Assembly (NCBI RefSeq): GCF_018860855.1
Contig: NZ_JAHKQE010000044.1
Coordinates: 121,235-185,234, forward strand
DNA: 64,000 nucleotides
Direction of reading: 5' to 3'
Origin: Amphritea atlantica
GTDB taxonomy: Bacteria; Pseudomonadota; Gammaproteobacteria; Pseudomonadales; Balneatricaceae
Positions 25,745 through 34,766 of the stretch are shown here, piece after piece. Made by a program: the position numbers and the translations under genes. The notes below the pieces were generated by a model that saw nothing but the letters and a program-made list of their open reading frames with translations, searched no databases and was not told the origin of the DNA. Numbering within the stretch: the first letter of the stretch is position 1; every line of letters starts with the position of its first letter.

Positions 25745-26400
25745 TTCTGCTCACCGATCGGCTGACGGATAAGGGCGGCGATCATGTAATCAACCACATA
25801 TTTCATATAGATATTTTGCTGCTCTCTGGTCTGTACCGACGGCTGATAACAACCGCTATCTTCTTGTAGCATGATCATGGCGCCCTCAAACGTCGCTTTC
25901 ATACCCGCCATCATGACATCGAGTGGCATATCTGGATTAACATCGCCCTCGGCAATGCCTTGCTTAATCGCTTGGCCAAAGGCTGCGGTAAAGTGTTGCT
26001 CATTCTCAATGAGTTGTTGTTGATAAGTACGGCTAAGACGTTCACGAAACGCATTCTGAATAAAATGCACGTGCATACGCTGCTCAGCAATATTATCCCG
26101 ATGATGCTCAAATGCGTATATCAGCATACGACGCACCTGTTGCACCCCCGTTAAGCTTTTATCCGCCGCTATCTGTTGAAAGTGCATCAATATGCGTTGG
26201 TAATTATCCAATAATAACCGGGCGTAGATGTCATCTTTACAGCCAAAGTGCTTGTAAACGGTGCCTTTACCAATCCCCGTATGCCGTGCAATTTTATCGA
26301 CACTGAGGGTTTCCCACTGCTCACCCAATAATAACGCCAGCGTTGCATCGAGAATATCCTGTTCACGGCGCGCAAACTCTCTCGCTTTACGATCATTCAT
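25741..26400 (-). CDS. TetR-family regulator of the RND operon
   Basis: 219 residues from the ATG at 26400; an in-frame upstream extension to 26454 would read through a promoter-like and operator-like stretch and is unlikely. The N-terminal helix-turn-helix is TLSVDKIARHTGIGKGTVYKHFGCKDDIYARLLLDNY. The remainder is the helical ligand-binding domain. Being the first gene of the efflux operon, it probably represses itself and both pump genes until a substrate binds. Confidence 0.88.
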   Translation of the reverse strand: MNDRKAREFARREQDILDATLALLLGEQWETLSVDKIARHTGIGKGTVYKHFGCKDDIYARLLLDNYQRILMHFQQIAADKSLTGVQQVRRMLIYAFEHHRDNIAEQRMHVHFIQNAFRERLSRTYQQQLIENEQHFTAAFGQAIKQGIAEGDVNPDMPLDVMMAGMKATFEGAMIMLQEDSGCYQPSVQTREQQNIYMKYVVDYMIAALIRQPIGEQK

Positions 26401-26428
26401 ACGCTTTACACATCTATAGACAGAACTA

Positions 26429-26453
26429 ATAGTCAGATTATGACCGATAGTCA
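26429..26453. promoter_or_regulatory. Candidate TetR operator and promoter
   Basis: ATAGTCA occurs twice in direct orientation (26429-26435 and 26447-26453), and TGAC-CGATA-GTCA (26441-26453) forms an inverted repeat. It lies 29-53 bases before the TetR start, where an autorepressor would bind. The match to known TetR operators is not checked. Confidence 0.4.
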
Positions 26454-26553
26454 CAAAACATAATAGGCGTGTTATTAGGCTTTTATTGCTTATGTTTGAC
26501 GGCTAAAACAGCCCTAAACAACGAGGAAATCGACGTAAAAAATAGGAGGTAAT

Positions 26554-26604
26554 ATGAAAGATTTGCACCAAACAACGCCCGATACTCAAAGCGATCACCG
26601 ATAA
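26554..26604 (+). CDS. Possible 16-residue small protein
   Basis: The reading frame MKDLHQTTPDTQSDHR (then TAA) is preceded by TAGGAGGTAAT, an almost perfect ribosome binding site four bases before the ATG. It sits between the divergent TetR gene and the stop of the leftward GGDEF-EAL gene. The peptide is polar and has no membrane segment. Nothing else supports it; the strong binding site alone could be chance. Confidence 0.3.
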   Translation: MKDLHQTTPDTQSDHR

Positions 26605-26623
26605 AGCGTTAATCACAACAACC

Positions 26624-29077
26624 CTATTCCAGAGGGGCCGGTCTAGAAATGCAGTAACCCTGCGCGAAATCGACGCCCATCTCTCTTAGATGTTCGAGTA
26701 TTTCGTCGTTCTCAACAAACTCGGCAATAGTACGCTTACCCATAACATGACCCACTTCGTGGATCGATGCCACCATGGTGCGGCTGGTCTTATCGTGGAC
26801 GATATCTTTGACAAACATGCCATCAATTTTCAGATAATCGACCGGCAGGATTTTCAAATAGCCAAAGGAAGACATGCCACTACCAAAATCATCCAAGGCG
26901 AACAGACATCCCTTCTGCTTGAGCCGCTGGATAAAGTTGAGCGCCAACGCTAAGTTCGACACCGCAGCGGTTTCTGTAAGTTCAAAACAGAACTTACTGG
27001 CATCAATTTCGGGCGAATCAAGCTGCGCTTCGATGTAGCGAAGTAATGCATCATCCGACAGCGATTTACCCGATAGATTGATGTTGCACAGCACTAAGGC
27101 CTTCATTTTTTCTGGATTGCGCCTAAACCAGTCCATCGTGTGACTCACAACCCAATGATCGACCTTAGGCATCAGCCCATAGCGCTCGGCAGCGGGAATA
27201 AAGGCACAAGGAAGCACCACGCTACCATCGGGTTCAATCAGGCGAACCAAGATTTCGATATGGTTTTCACTACTACCTCCCTCTTGCAACGGTAAGATGG
27301 TTTGCTGATATAACACGAACCGGTCTTCAGCTAGCGCCGCATTTACTTTACCCAACCAGTTCATCTCACCTTGGCGACCGATCACCTGGTCATCTTTATA
27401 GGTGTACACATGATATCGATTCCGGCCTAGTTCCTTCGCCGAATAACAGGCTTCATCAGCCTGTTCAAGCAGGCGCTCAGCATCGGCCGATGTCGGAGTG
27501 ATTGCCACTATGCCGATACTCGTACCGATGGAAAAGCCAATACCATTCCAAACAAACCTGAAGCGCTCGACCGATCGACGGATCGATTCCGCAATCTCGA
27601 TACCGAACGACAGCGGACACTCGTTGAGCAAAATACCAAATTCGTCACCGCCAAGCCGAGCAAAAATATCTCCCCGACGAAGCTCGTTGCCGATAAGCTG
27701 TGACAACTGCTGCAATAATGCGTCTCCGGCCGCATGACCACAGGTATCATTCACAATTTTAAATTGATCAAGGTCGATATATAACAGCGTATGCTGCTGA
27801 TCCTTGTGACGCAGGTCTTCCCGATACTGAAACAGTTGCCGATCAAACTCTTTACGATTGATCAGATCCGTCAGACTATCGTGAGCGGCTTGATATTGCA
27901 GCTCCCGGGTCATATTTCGGGACGCGGTCACATCATGAAATATCATCACCGCTCCGATGATCTCGCCACTGCGACTACGAATAGGAGAACCGGCCTTATC
28001 GATTGCTGATTCCTGCCCGTTCCTGCCGATAAGTAGTGGGTGACTCTCAGGCACGACGGTGTCAATGCCGTCTAAACAGTTACGAATAGTACAGGGTAAA
28101 GGCTCTCGGCTAACTTCATCAATCAACCTAAAGACCCTAGCGATAGGCTGACCACAGGCTTCGTTGCTACTCCAGCCAGTTAAGCGCTCACTTACCGGGT
28201 TGAGATACTGCACATTGCCATCAACATCGGTGGAGATAACACCATCGCCGATAGAGTGCAGGGTAACTTCGGCAGCTTCTTTAGCCTCGAATAACTCTTC
28301 CCGAGCAGACTCAAGTTCCGCTTCCCGCAGCCTCTGCAGCACCAGCGCGTCCGTAAGGTCATTGACCGCATTACTCAGCAACGACAGTTCACGTGAACTG
28401 TGGATATCGATACGGCTTTTTAAATTACCTTTATTGAGGGCTAACAGGTGTTGATGAATTTTACCGATCGGGCGAACAGCAAAGAAATGGATCAACACAA
28501 GGATAATCAGGGTCAATATTAGCAGTGATGCAATCACCCAGTAACGCATCATATTAATATGTCGCATCACCTCATTATCGAGGCGCTCGGTGCTCCAATC
28601 GATTGATAAGACCCCGAACACTTCAGATTCAAAGCTTAACGTCTTGGAAAAGCTGACCAAGTTCTGATCCTCTCTGCCGGAACCTCTAGACAATGATGCC
28701 AGTAAAACCCCCTCTTCATTCATGATACGGATCGCATGAATATCGGGTTGGAGCCGAGCGGTTTCGTTAACAATACTGCGAAGTTGCGGAATATCTTCGC
28801 TAATAACCGGCTCTAAAGCCGCGGCCGTCAGTAACAGAAAGGTATCTTCGCTGGTTTTGCGTAGACTTGCTGAATAATCTGCCTGAAGCTGTAGGCGCAT
28901 TAGTTCACCGGCGACCATCACCACGATAATCAACGCCAGCAACAGCGAAAGCATGATTTTGATCCATAGCGGCGGCCGTTTAAGAAAGATCGTCACTTTC
29001 TCTAGCATGCTTTGAGGTTGCAACCTTTGCGTAGCAACAGCAATCTTCTGCTGAGACTTAGCCTCTAAAAGATTCAT
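26624..29077 (-). CDS. HAMP-PAS-GGDEF-EAL cyclic di-GMP protein
   Basis: 817 residues. Two membrane segments (about 41-60 and 179-200) enclose a periplasmic sensor of about 115 residues; HAMP follows (201-253), then PAS (about 271-385), GGDEF (about 395-560, GGDEF at 476-480) and EAL (about 575-815). EAL residues kept: EILVRL (608-613, a variant of EALLR), NINLS, ELTET (699-703), DDFG (729-732) and QGY. Both domains look intact, so it may make or degrade cyclic di-GMP. It follows a PhnD-like binding protein gene by 29 bases, which probably supplies the sensed ligand. Confidence 0.93.
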   Translation of the reverse strand: MNLLEAKSQQKIAVATQRLQPQSMLEKVTIFLKRPPLWIKIMLSLLLALIIVVMVAGELMRLQLQADYSASLRKTSEDTFLLLTAAALEPVISEDIPQLRSIVNETARLQPDIHAIRIMNEEGVLLASLSRGSGREDQNLVSFSKTLSFESEVFGVLSIDWSTERLDNEVMRHINMMRYWVIASLLILTLIILVLIHFFAVRPIGKIHQHLLALNKGNLKSRIDIHSSRELSLLSNAVNDLTDALVLQRLREAELESAREELFEAKEAAEVTLHSIGDGVISTDVDGNVQYLNPVSERLTGWSSNEACGQPIARVFRLIDEVSREPLPCTIRNCLDGIDTVVPESHPLLIGRNGQESAIDKAGSPIRSRSGEIIGAVMIFHDVTASRNMTRELQYQAAHDSLTDLINRKEFDRQLFQYREDLRHKDQQHTLLYIDLDQFKIVNDTCGHAAGDALLQQLSQLIGNELRRGDIFARLGGDEFGILLNECPLSFGIEIAESIRRSVERFRFVWNGIGFSIGTSIGIVAITPTSADAERLLEQADEACYSAKELGRNRYHVYTYKDDQVIGRQGEMNWLGKVNAALAEDRFVLYQQTILPLQEGGSSENHIEILVRLIEPDGSVVLPCAFIPAAERYGLMPKVDHWVVSHTMDWFRRNPEKMKALVLCNINLSGKSLSDDALLRYIEAQLDSPEIDASKFCFELTETAAVSNLALALNFIQRLKQKGCLFALDDFGSGMSSFGYLKILPVDYLKIDGMFVKDIVHDKTSRTMVASIHEVGHVMGKRTIAEFVENDEILEHLREMGVDFAQGYCISRPAPLE

Positions 29078-29106
29078 GCTAATAGCCCGTTCGCAGGGAA
29101 ATAAGG

Positions 29107-29973
29107 CTACTCAAAAAACTGTGGATTTTGGTCAATAGCTCTCCTTATAATCGCATAGTCGTTATCACTTCCTTCAACAAAACCATCTTTTTGTAGCGCT
29201 TCGAGCGCCATAGGGTCTGTTATTTCAAGCAAGCACTCCTTGAGCGCAGACACTATTTGCTCATCAAGTCCCGCACGCGCTATCCAAGGTTTAGTCACAT
29301 TGTTAAAGGTGGCTAAAACCCGTAATGCGGCACCGTTATCGACTAAGCGCTTATAGGTACTTTGCTTCAGCGCTCCCGCATCAAACTGCCCTGATGCGAC
29401 CGCTGCGCCAACTTTATCGTGCCGCCCGAGATACTCGTAATAGGCAAGATCACCCGCCCGCAGCTGCTGCTCAAATAGATGCTGTTGTGCCAAATAGCGA
29501 CCAATGGTGGATCGTTCATCGCCAAAAGCAAAACGCTTGCCTTTTAGATCGGCGATATCGCTGACCGAGCTATTCGTCCCGACAGCAATCACGCCACTAA
29601 AAAGCTTTTGCCCATTTTTTGCTTCAAGTGCGAGAATATGGATATCCGGTTGTAGACTCTTTGCTTTGATATAGGAAGCGGGACCTAGACGCGAAAAATC
29701 AACTTTCCCTGTACTAATATCATCGATACCACCCGCGTAGGTACTGGCGACTTGCAGTTTAATTTTCACCGGCTCTCCGAGCGACTTCGCCACAGAGCGC
29801 TCCAACAGTTTAAGCAATGGTTTGAATGTCTTTACTACAACCGTCGGTTTATCTGCGGTATAAACACCGAAACTCAATTTGATCTCAGCAGAAGCCGTTG
29901 TGGACCAGCCTAATAGCCCAAGCAGCAGGCCTATACTCAAGCTCTTCAACATAGCCCGTTGGGGTTTATTCAT
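29107..29973 (-). CDS. PhnD-like periplasmic binding protein
   Basis: 288 residues. A signal peptide ends at ASA-E (about residue 29). The fold is that of PhnD/SsuA-type solute-binding proteins: LSFGVYTADKPTVVVKTFKPLL, VDFSRLGPASYIKAKSL, GKRFAFGDERSTIGRYLAQQHL and AAVASGQFDAGALKQSTYKRL. PhnD binds phosphonates, but no ABC permease or ATPase is near. Instead the next gene is a membrane GGDEF-EAL protein, so this protein probably acts as its periplasmic ligand receptor rather than in uptake. Ligand unknown. Confidence 0.87.
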   Translation of the reverse strand: MNKPQRAMLKSLSIGLLLGLLGWSTTASAEIKLSFGVYTADKPTVVVKTFKPLLKLLERSVAKSLGEPVKIKLQVASTYAGGIDDISTGKVDFSRLGPASYIKAKSLQPDIHILALEAKNGQKLFSGVIAVGTNSSVSDIADLKGKRFAFGDERSTIGRYLAQQHLFEQQLRAGDLAYYEYLGRHDKVGAAVASGQFDAGALKQSTYKRLVDNGAALRVLATFNNVTKPWIARAGLDEQIVSALKECLLEITDPMALEALQKDGFVEGSDNDYAIIRRAIDQNPQFFE

Positions 29974-30490
29974 CTCACACCTGTTCGGAGTAAAGTTTCC
30001 CTATACCTGCACCACAATCACATTCATAAACGACGAATATTAGAGAAGAGAATATTAACGAGGGAACCACTTAAACTTAGGTCAATACAATGCCAGTGCA
30101 ATTTCTGCCCATTCATCAGCAGCGCAAATACTCGCCTTCTGCCTATACCATATGTCTTTATTCCCAACCCCGCCATGACGGCAGCGGCCTAACAGAGTAT
30201 TAAAGCCCTATTATTGAGGCGAATTTATTGTTTAATAGAAGAGTGAAATACAATACAAGCGCTATCGCGTGATCAATATTCAACCACTTTTCTTTTTAAA
30301 AATAGATACAAAACAACGTCTTGATAAATGATAGCGGGGAAAGGTTAAACACATTCGGGAAGGGATTTTATCTTCAGTCACAACGCAAAAAACTTACTAC
30401 TTAAAATGGTGTATTGGTGATCAGAAAAAAGTGCAAGCTAGACTTAAAGCCATCAGACGGTATTTATCTAGCCTGCTTATTCAATATCGG
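29974..30490. other. Intergenic region with no recognised gene
   Basis: 517 bases between two leftward genes. It should contain the promoter of the PhnD-like/GGDEF-EAL pair near its left end. No frame here has a credible ribosome binding site, and I see no tRNA-like or strong hairpin structure. The base composition is somewhat AT-rich between 30200 and 30400. Confidence 0.4.
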
Positions 30491-30934
30491 TTAGAGTTTT
30501 TTCGACCATTGATCGATCCAGCTAGCTGCCGCTTCATCCGGATCAGGGGTTTCACAACTATCAATAAACAACGCCTGACCAACCGATTTCGCTCCTAGGT
30601 CATGCATCAGTTCATTCATCTGCTTACCGCCTTCAGCAAAGGTTTCATAGGAGCTATCACCGAGTGCGATCAAGCCAAAGCGCACCGCAGAAAAGTCAGG
30701 CTTGCGGCTGCTCAAATCATCATAGAGTGGCTGTAGATTAACGGGTACTTCGCCCTGTCCAATTGTCGCCGTGCAGATAAGAATCACATCGGGATTATTA
30801 GTAACCTGCTCATAGGTCGGCTCATTCAATAATGTTGCCTGATGGCCAAGCCGCTTTAATTGATCAGTACAATCGTCTGCTATCAGGCTCGCATTACCAT
30901 ATGTTGAACCCACTACCACCCGAATCTCGGCCAT
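30491..30934 (-). CDS. MioC-like short flavodoxin
   Basis: 147 residues, matching E. coli MioC (147). FMN phosphate loop GSTYGNASLIAD at residues 9-20, ICTATIGQGEVPVN as the second flavin loop and LGDSSYETFAEGGKQM as the third. Flavodoxins of this type pass electrons to enzymes such as biotin synthase; the partner here is not shown by context. The ribosome binding site GAGAGG is good. The gene appears monocistronic. Confidence 0.88.
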   Translation of the reverse strand: MAEIRVVVGSTYGNASLIADDCTDQLKRLGHQATLLNEPTYEQVTNNPDVILICTATIGQGEVPVNLQPLYDDLSSRKPDFSAVRFGLIALGDSSYETFAEGGKQMNELMHDLGAKSVGQALFIDSCETPDPDEAAASWIDQWSKKL

Positions 30935-31099
30935 TTTTTCCTCTCTATTAATTCAAACATTCAGTTTAAAGTCATAATGCCGCTATATAGTAATGAAAAC
31001 CAACTGCCGGTAATACGTTGATTTTTTTGAATTCAGCATTTACCCAACTATTTCTGTCAACTATCTTACATAGGACAGTATTAAAAGGGGAACAAGACC

Positions 31100-31429
31100 A
31101 TGCCAAACAACCATGTGGCCCATCTTCTGAACACACTGGAAGAACAATCAACCGAAAAACGCAAATTGGTGGATTGTAATTTTGCGATCAATGAAGAGGA
31201 CAAACTCAAAGTACAGGCATTAGCTGAGCTGTTTCACCTATCTGAAGAAGAACTGGTTGCGGAGCTACTGCATACCGTTTTACTGGATGTCGAAGAAAAA
31301 ATGCCGTACCGAGCAGGTACTAAAATCATACGAGTTGAAGAAGGCGATCCCGTTTACGAAGACATTGGCCCAATGCCTCGTTATATGGCGATCAAAAGCC
31401 GCCTCAGCAAAACCACCAAGTGCGCCTAA
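31100..31429 (+). CDS. Small conserved protein of unknown function
   Basis: 109 residues. A helical N-terminus (LVDCNFAINEEDKLKVQALAELFHLSEEELVAELLHTVLLDVEE) is followed by an extended motif MPYRAGTKIIRVEEGDPVYEDIGPMPRYM. I have a loose memory of similar short proteins in pseudomonads and marine relatives but no function. The first part could be a ribbon-helix-helix-like or dimerising helical unit. AAGGGGAA precedes the ATG. It is transcribed alone. Confidence 0.75.
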   Translation: MPNNHVAHLLNTLEEQSTEKRKLVDCNFAINEEDKLKVQALAELFHLSEEELVAELLHTVLLDVEEKMPYRAGTKIIRVEEGDPVYEDIGPMPRYMAIKSRLSKTTKCA

Positions 31430-31460
31430 CCATTACCGATAAGCGTCAATTGAGGGGGTT

Positions 31461-31487
31461 AAAAACAGCGGGAATCGCTCCCGCTGT
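31461..31487 (-). terminator. Terminator after the cytochrome c gene
   Basis: ACAGCGGGA (31465-31473) pairs with TCCCGCTGT (31479-31487), loop of five; on the minus strand five T follow. It lies just past the stop of the leftward cytochrome gene and may also stop rightward transcription from 31429. Confidence 0.85.
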
Positions 31488-31495
31488 ACTGATGA

Positions 31496-31876
31496 CTATA
31501 ACGTCTTCAGGTAAGCGATCAGATAATCCTGTTCTGCTGGGTCGGTTATGGATACATGTCGCATCCGAGTGCCCGGCACCAACTTAGTATTATCGGCCAC
31601 CCATTGGCGCAATTTATCTTCAGTCCAAGTGATACCAGACTTTTTCAGCCCTTCAGAATAGGCGAAACGAGGCAGTGAAGCTGCCTGCCTGCCGACCACA
31701 CCGGTTAGACTCGGGCCAAAGGCATTTTTGCTGCTATCAGCAGAGTGACAAGCCTGACAGCGTTTAAAAACCTCTGCACCGGCAGCAGCCATTGCGGCTT
31801 CATCTGCCTGTACAGAAGAGACCATCACGCCAGCCATTGCGGCGGCAGATAGCAACTTGAGCATTACTTTCTTCAT
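31496..31876 (-). CDS. Secreted class I cytochrome c
   Basis: 126 residues. A signal peptide (about 1-24, ending VQA-D) precedes a small class I cytochrome. The heme motif is CQACH (Cys40-His44), and the Met ligand is probably in GTRM. The GPSLTGVVGR and YLIAYLKTL segments resemble mitochondrial-type cytochrome c2/c550 proteins. It is periplasmic and carries electrons to a terminal oxidase or reductase. No partner enzyme is next to it. Confidence 0.92.
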   Translation of the reverse strand: MKKVMLKLLSAAAMAGVMVSSVQADEAAMAAAGAEVFKRCQACHSADSSKNAFGPSLTGVVGRQAASLPRFAYSEGLKKSGITWTEDKLRQWVADNTKLVPGTRMRHVSITDPAEQDYLIAYLKTL

Positions 31877-32001
31877 TTTCAGGTACTCTCATCGTAATTT
31901 ATACGGGTCTGAAAAGTATACGATTGGAGAGTCCGTAATGACCTACTACTTGTGTGCCCTTTTTTCACGACTAACGGTCTACTTTACGACCTGTCGGACA
32001 C

Positions 32002-32026
32002 AAAAAACGCGGCCGAAGCCGCGTTT
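32002..32026 (-). terminator. Terminator after the fumarase gene
   Basis: AAACGCGGC (32005-32013) pairs with GCCGCGTTT (32018-32026); read on the minus strand the loop is the stable TTCG tetraloop and six T follow. It lies 19 bases past the fumarase stop. Confidence 0.9.
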
Positions 32027-32044
32027 CATCATGCAGATTAAAGA

Positions 32045-33550
32045 TCAGACCTGTTCGGCGATGATCTTCTTCCACTTAGCAGGGCCCGTGTTGTGAACCG
32101 AAATACCGTTAGTGTCTACAGCGACAGTAACCGGCATATCTTTCACTTCGAACTCATAGATCGCTTCCATACCCATCTCTGGGAATGCTAACACCTTGGC
32201 ACTGGTGATCGCTTTAGATACCAAATAAGCAGCACCACCCACGGCCATCAGATAAACCGCTTTGTTATCGCGGATAGCATCAATCGCCACCGGACCACGC
32301 TCGGATTTACCGATCATACCGAGCAGCCCCGTGCTTTCGATAATCTGACGGGTGAATTTATCCATCCGCGTCGCCGTTGTCGGCCCTGCAGGCCCAACAA
32401 TTTCGTCACGTACAGGATCAACAGGTCCCACGTAATAGATAAAGCGACCTTTAAGATCAACCGGCAGAGTTTCACCCTTGTTAAGCATCTCAACCATACG
32501 CTTATGCGCCGCATCACGACCGGTCAGCATTTTACCGTTGAGCAGTACAGTTTCACCGGGCTCCCAGCTCAATACATCTTCAGGGGTGATGGTGTCCAGA
32601 TCAACACGACGAGTATTTGAACCCACCTCAAAGGTCACTTCTGGCCACTGATCAAGGCTTGGTGGCGTAAGTACCGCAGGGCCATTACCGTTGAGTTTAA
32701 AATGCGTATGGCGAGTCGCTGCACAGTTCGGGATCATACACACCGGCAATGATGCCGCATGAGTTGGATAATCCATGATCTTCACATCCAATACGGTTGT
32801 CAGACCACCAAGCCCTTGAGCACCAATACCGAGGCCGTTAACCGCATCCATGATTTCCAGACGCAACTCTTCAACACGGTTTTGCGGACCACGTTCACGC
32901 AGCTCATGGATATCGATAGGATCCATCAGGGACTCTTTCGCCATCACCGCGGCTTTTTCAGCCGTACCACCAATACCAATACCCAACATACCCGGCGGAC
33001 ACCAGCCAGCGCCCATGGTTGGTACGGTTTTCACGATCCAATCAACAATGCTATCCGACGGATTCAACATCGCCATCTTAGATTTGTTTTCCGAGCCGCC
33101 ACCCTTCGCTGCCACATGTACTTCAACTTCATCGCCTTCAACGATTTCGTAATGAATGACCGCTGGCGTGTTGTCTTTTGTGTTCTGACGCTTACCGGCA
33201 GGATCGGCCAGAATAGACGCACGCAATACGTTATCGGGGTTGGTATACGCACGACGAACACCTTCGTTAACCATATCGGTCACGTTCATCTGCGCGTCCC
33301 ACGTCACATTCATACCGACCTTCAGGAACACAGTAACGATACCGGTATCTTGACAGATAGGACGTTTGCCTTCGGCACACATGCGAGAGTTAATCAGAAT
33401 CTGAGCCATCGCGTCTTTTGCCGCGGGGTTCTCTTCCTTCAGGTAGGCTTCATGCACGCCCTGAATAAAATCGATCGGGTGATAGTAGGAGATAAACTGC
33501 AGCGAATCTGCAATGCTACTGATGAAATCGTCTTGGCGAATTACGCTCAT
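32045..33550 (-). CDS. Class I fumarate hydratase
   Basis: 501 residues, near the 548 of E. coli FumA/FumB and collinear with their domain order. It hydrates fumarate to malate in the citric acid cycle using an oxygen-sensitive [4Fe-4S] cluster. Cluster cysteines are visible in KRPICQDTG, GAGWCPPG and MIPNCAATRHTHF. The C-terminal beta domain holds GPAGPTTATRMDKF and GLLGMIGKSERG. GGAG precedes the ATG. An oxygen-stable class II FumC may exist elsewhere; it is not in the window. Confidence 0.95.
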   Translation of the reverse strand: MSVIRQDDFISSIADSLQFISYYHPIDFIQGVHEAYLKEENPAAKDAMAQILINSRMCAEGKRPICQDTGIVTVFLKVGMNVTWDAQMNVTDMVNEGVRRAYTNPDNVLRASILADPAGKRQNTKDNTPAVIHYEIVEGDEVEVHVAAKGGGSENKSKMAMLNPSDSIVDWIVKTVPTMGAGWCPPGMLGIGIGGTAEKAAVMAKESLMDPIDIHELRERGPQNRVEELRLEIMDAVNGLGIGAQGLGGLTTVLDVKIMDYPTHAASLPVCMIPNCAATRHTHFKLNGNGPAVLTPPSLDQWPEVTFEVGSNTRRVDLDTITPEDVLSWEPGETVLLNGKMLTGRDAAHKRMVEMLNKGETLPVDLKGRFIYYVGPVDPVRDEIVGPAGPTTATRMDKFTRQIIESTGLLGMIGKSERGPVAIDAIRDNKAVYLMAVGGAAYLVSKAITSAKVLAFPEMGMEAIYEFEVKDMPVTVAVDTNGISVHNTGPAKWKKIIAEQV

Positions 33551-33839
33551 TATTGACTCCGCAATTTCAGGCTCTTGTCTTGGCCGAGGGCTATCTGCGT
33601 AACCCTTAACCCTGTTGAGTAAAACTTATGATATAACACGAAACATAAGCTCTTTATTCGTTGTTCTAGCTATCGTTCGGTAAAACTGTGCACGCCGATC
33701 TGTAAACTTCTACATACCGCGCTATAAAGTTGCTGCGAAATTATACACTAATTTAACTGACAGGCATTGTCCGGCCTTAGTATTAAGCCTAGCGCACAGT
33801 TAGGCGAGAGGAGAAACAAACCCCAGACGGCTTAGCCGA

Positions 33840-34667
33840 CTATAAGCTAAGGCAATAAAGCAGGCCGAACAGCATAAAAAATCGACCACTGGCGGGCGGC
33901 AACATTGCCCTGCCGATATCATCCTGTTGCTTTTTATAGAGTAGCCAGATCATCGGTACACTCGCCAACCACCAGAAACCCGATATAGCCCCAACACTCC
34001 AGAGCACAGCGGCGAGAACCACCACACTCACCAGTAACGCCAAATACAACATCCGCGCACGGCGCAGACCTAATCTCACGGTTAAAGTACGAATCCCTTC
34101 ATCGCGATCACTGGTGACATCCCGAATCTCATTGGCCAGCAACAGCAGTGAACTGATCAGACTGACCGGCACCGAGCGCCAAAAGATCAGCCAATTGATC
34201 TCCCCGGCGAGAATATAGTAGCTGCCACACACCATCAGCACACCCATCAGCCAAAACACTAACACCACCGCCAATCCGCGGCGCTTAAAGTTAACCGGCT
34301 CAACCGTATAGCCCAGCGCTCCCGCTAAGCCAACCAAGAGCAACGCTAATAAGCCCAGCCCCGCATAACTGATCAGATAGATGCCTATCGCTGCCGCCGC
34401 CAGCAAACAGCCTAATCCTAGCCTAAAATTGCGCACGATCTTTGCGCGCACCACCCTATCCGTCAGGTACTGCAGATCAGCATGATCATTAATCAGGTTA
34501 ACCGAGGCTTGCAGCAACAATGCCCCCAGTAGAATAAGAGAGGCCACCGGGTAGTTAAAGCCAGCTGTATCCGCCGCACTCACAATACCGACCAAACAAG
34601 TAATCAGTGCTACCGAAAAAGAAAAAGGCCGCAATGCCCGACCCAGTGAGTACTTATCGTATTTCAT
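33840..34667 (-). CDS. UbiA-family prenyltransferase, MenA-like
   Basis: 275 residues from the ATG at 34667; a TTG three codons upstream is also possible. About eight membrane segments. The first Asp-rich motif is NLINDHAD (about residues 58-65) and the second is NEIRDVTSDRDEGIRTLTVRLG (about 178-199). The latter is most like MenA, which prenylates 1,4-dihydroxy-2-naphthoate. No other quinone gene is nearby, so the aromatic acceptor is unknown. A free-standing MenA-like paralogue serving another prenyl acceptor is equally possible. Confidence 0.85.
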   Translation of the reverse strand: MKYDKYSLGRALRPFSFSVALITCLVGIVSAADTAGFNYPVASLILLGALLLQASVNLINDHADLQYLTDRVVRAKIVRNFRLGLGCLLAAAAIGIYLISYAGLGLLALLLVGLAGALGYTVEPVNFKRRGLAVVLVFWLMGVLMVCGSYYILAGEINWLIFWRSVPVSLISSLLLLANEIRDVTSDRDEGIRTLTVRLGLRRARMLYLALLVSVVVLAAVLWSVGAISGFWWLASVPMIWLLYKKQQDDIGRAMLPPASGRFFMLFGLLYCLSL

Positions 34668-34720
34668 CAACCCCAACCGTACTCAAATAAACGATCATCA
34701 ATGCTATAAAAAATAACGTA

Positions 34721-34747
34721 AAAAAAAGGTATCTTCGGATACCTTTT
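34721..34747 (-). terminator. Terminator after trhP
   Basis: AAAAGGTATC (34724-34733) pairs with GATACCTTTT (34738-34747) around a four-base loop; on the minus strand seven T follow. It is 19 bases beyond the trhP stop. Confidence 0.88.
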
Positions 34748-34766
34748 CATAATCAAATTTCACTCT

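Noticed and set aside
32759..33556. 265-codon frame on the plus strand inside the fumarase gene
   Set aside because: Antisense shadow of the class I fumarase; His- and Arg-rich translation typical of reversed coding sequence.
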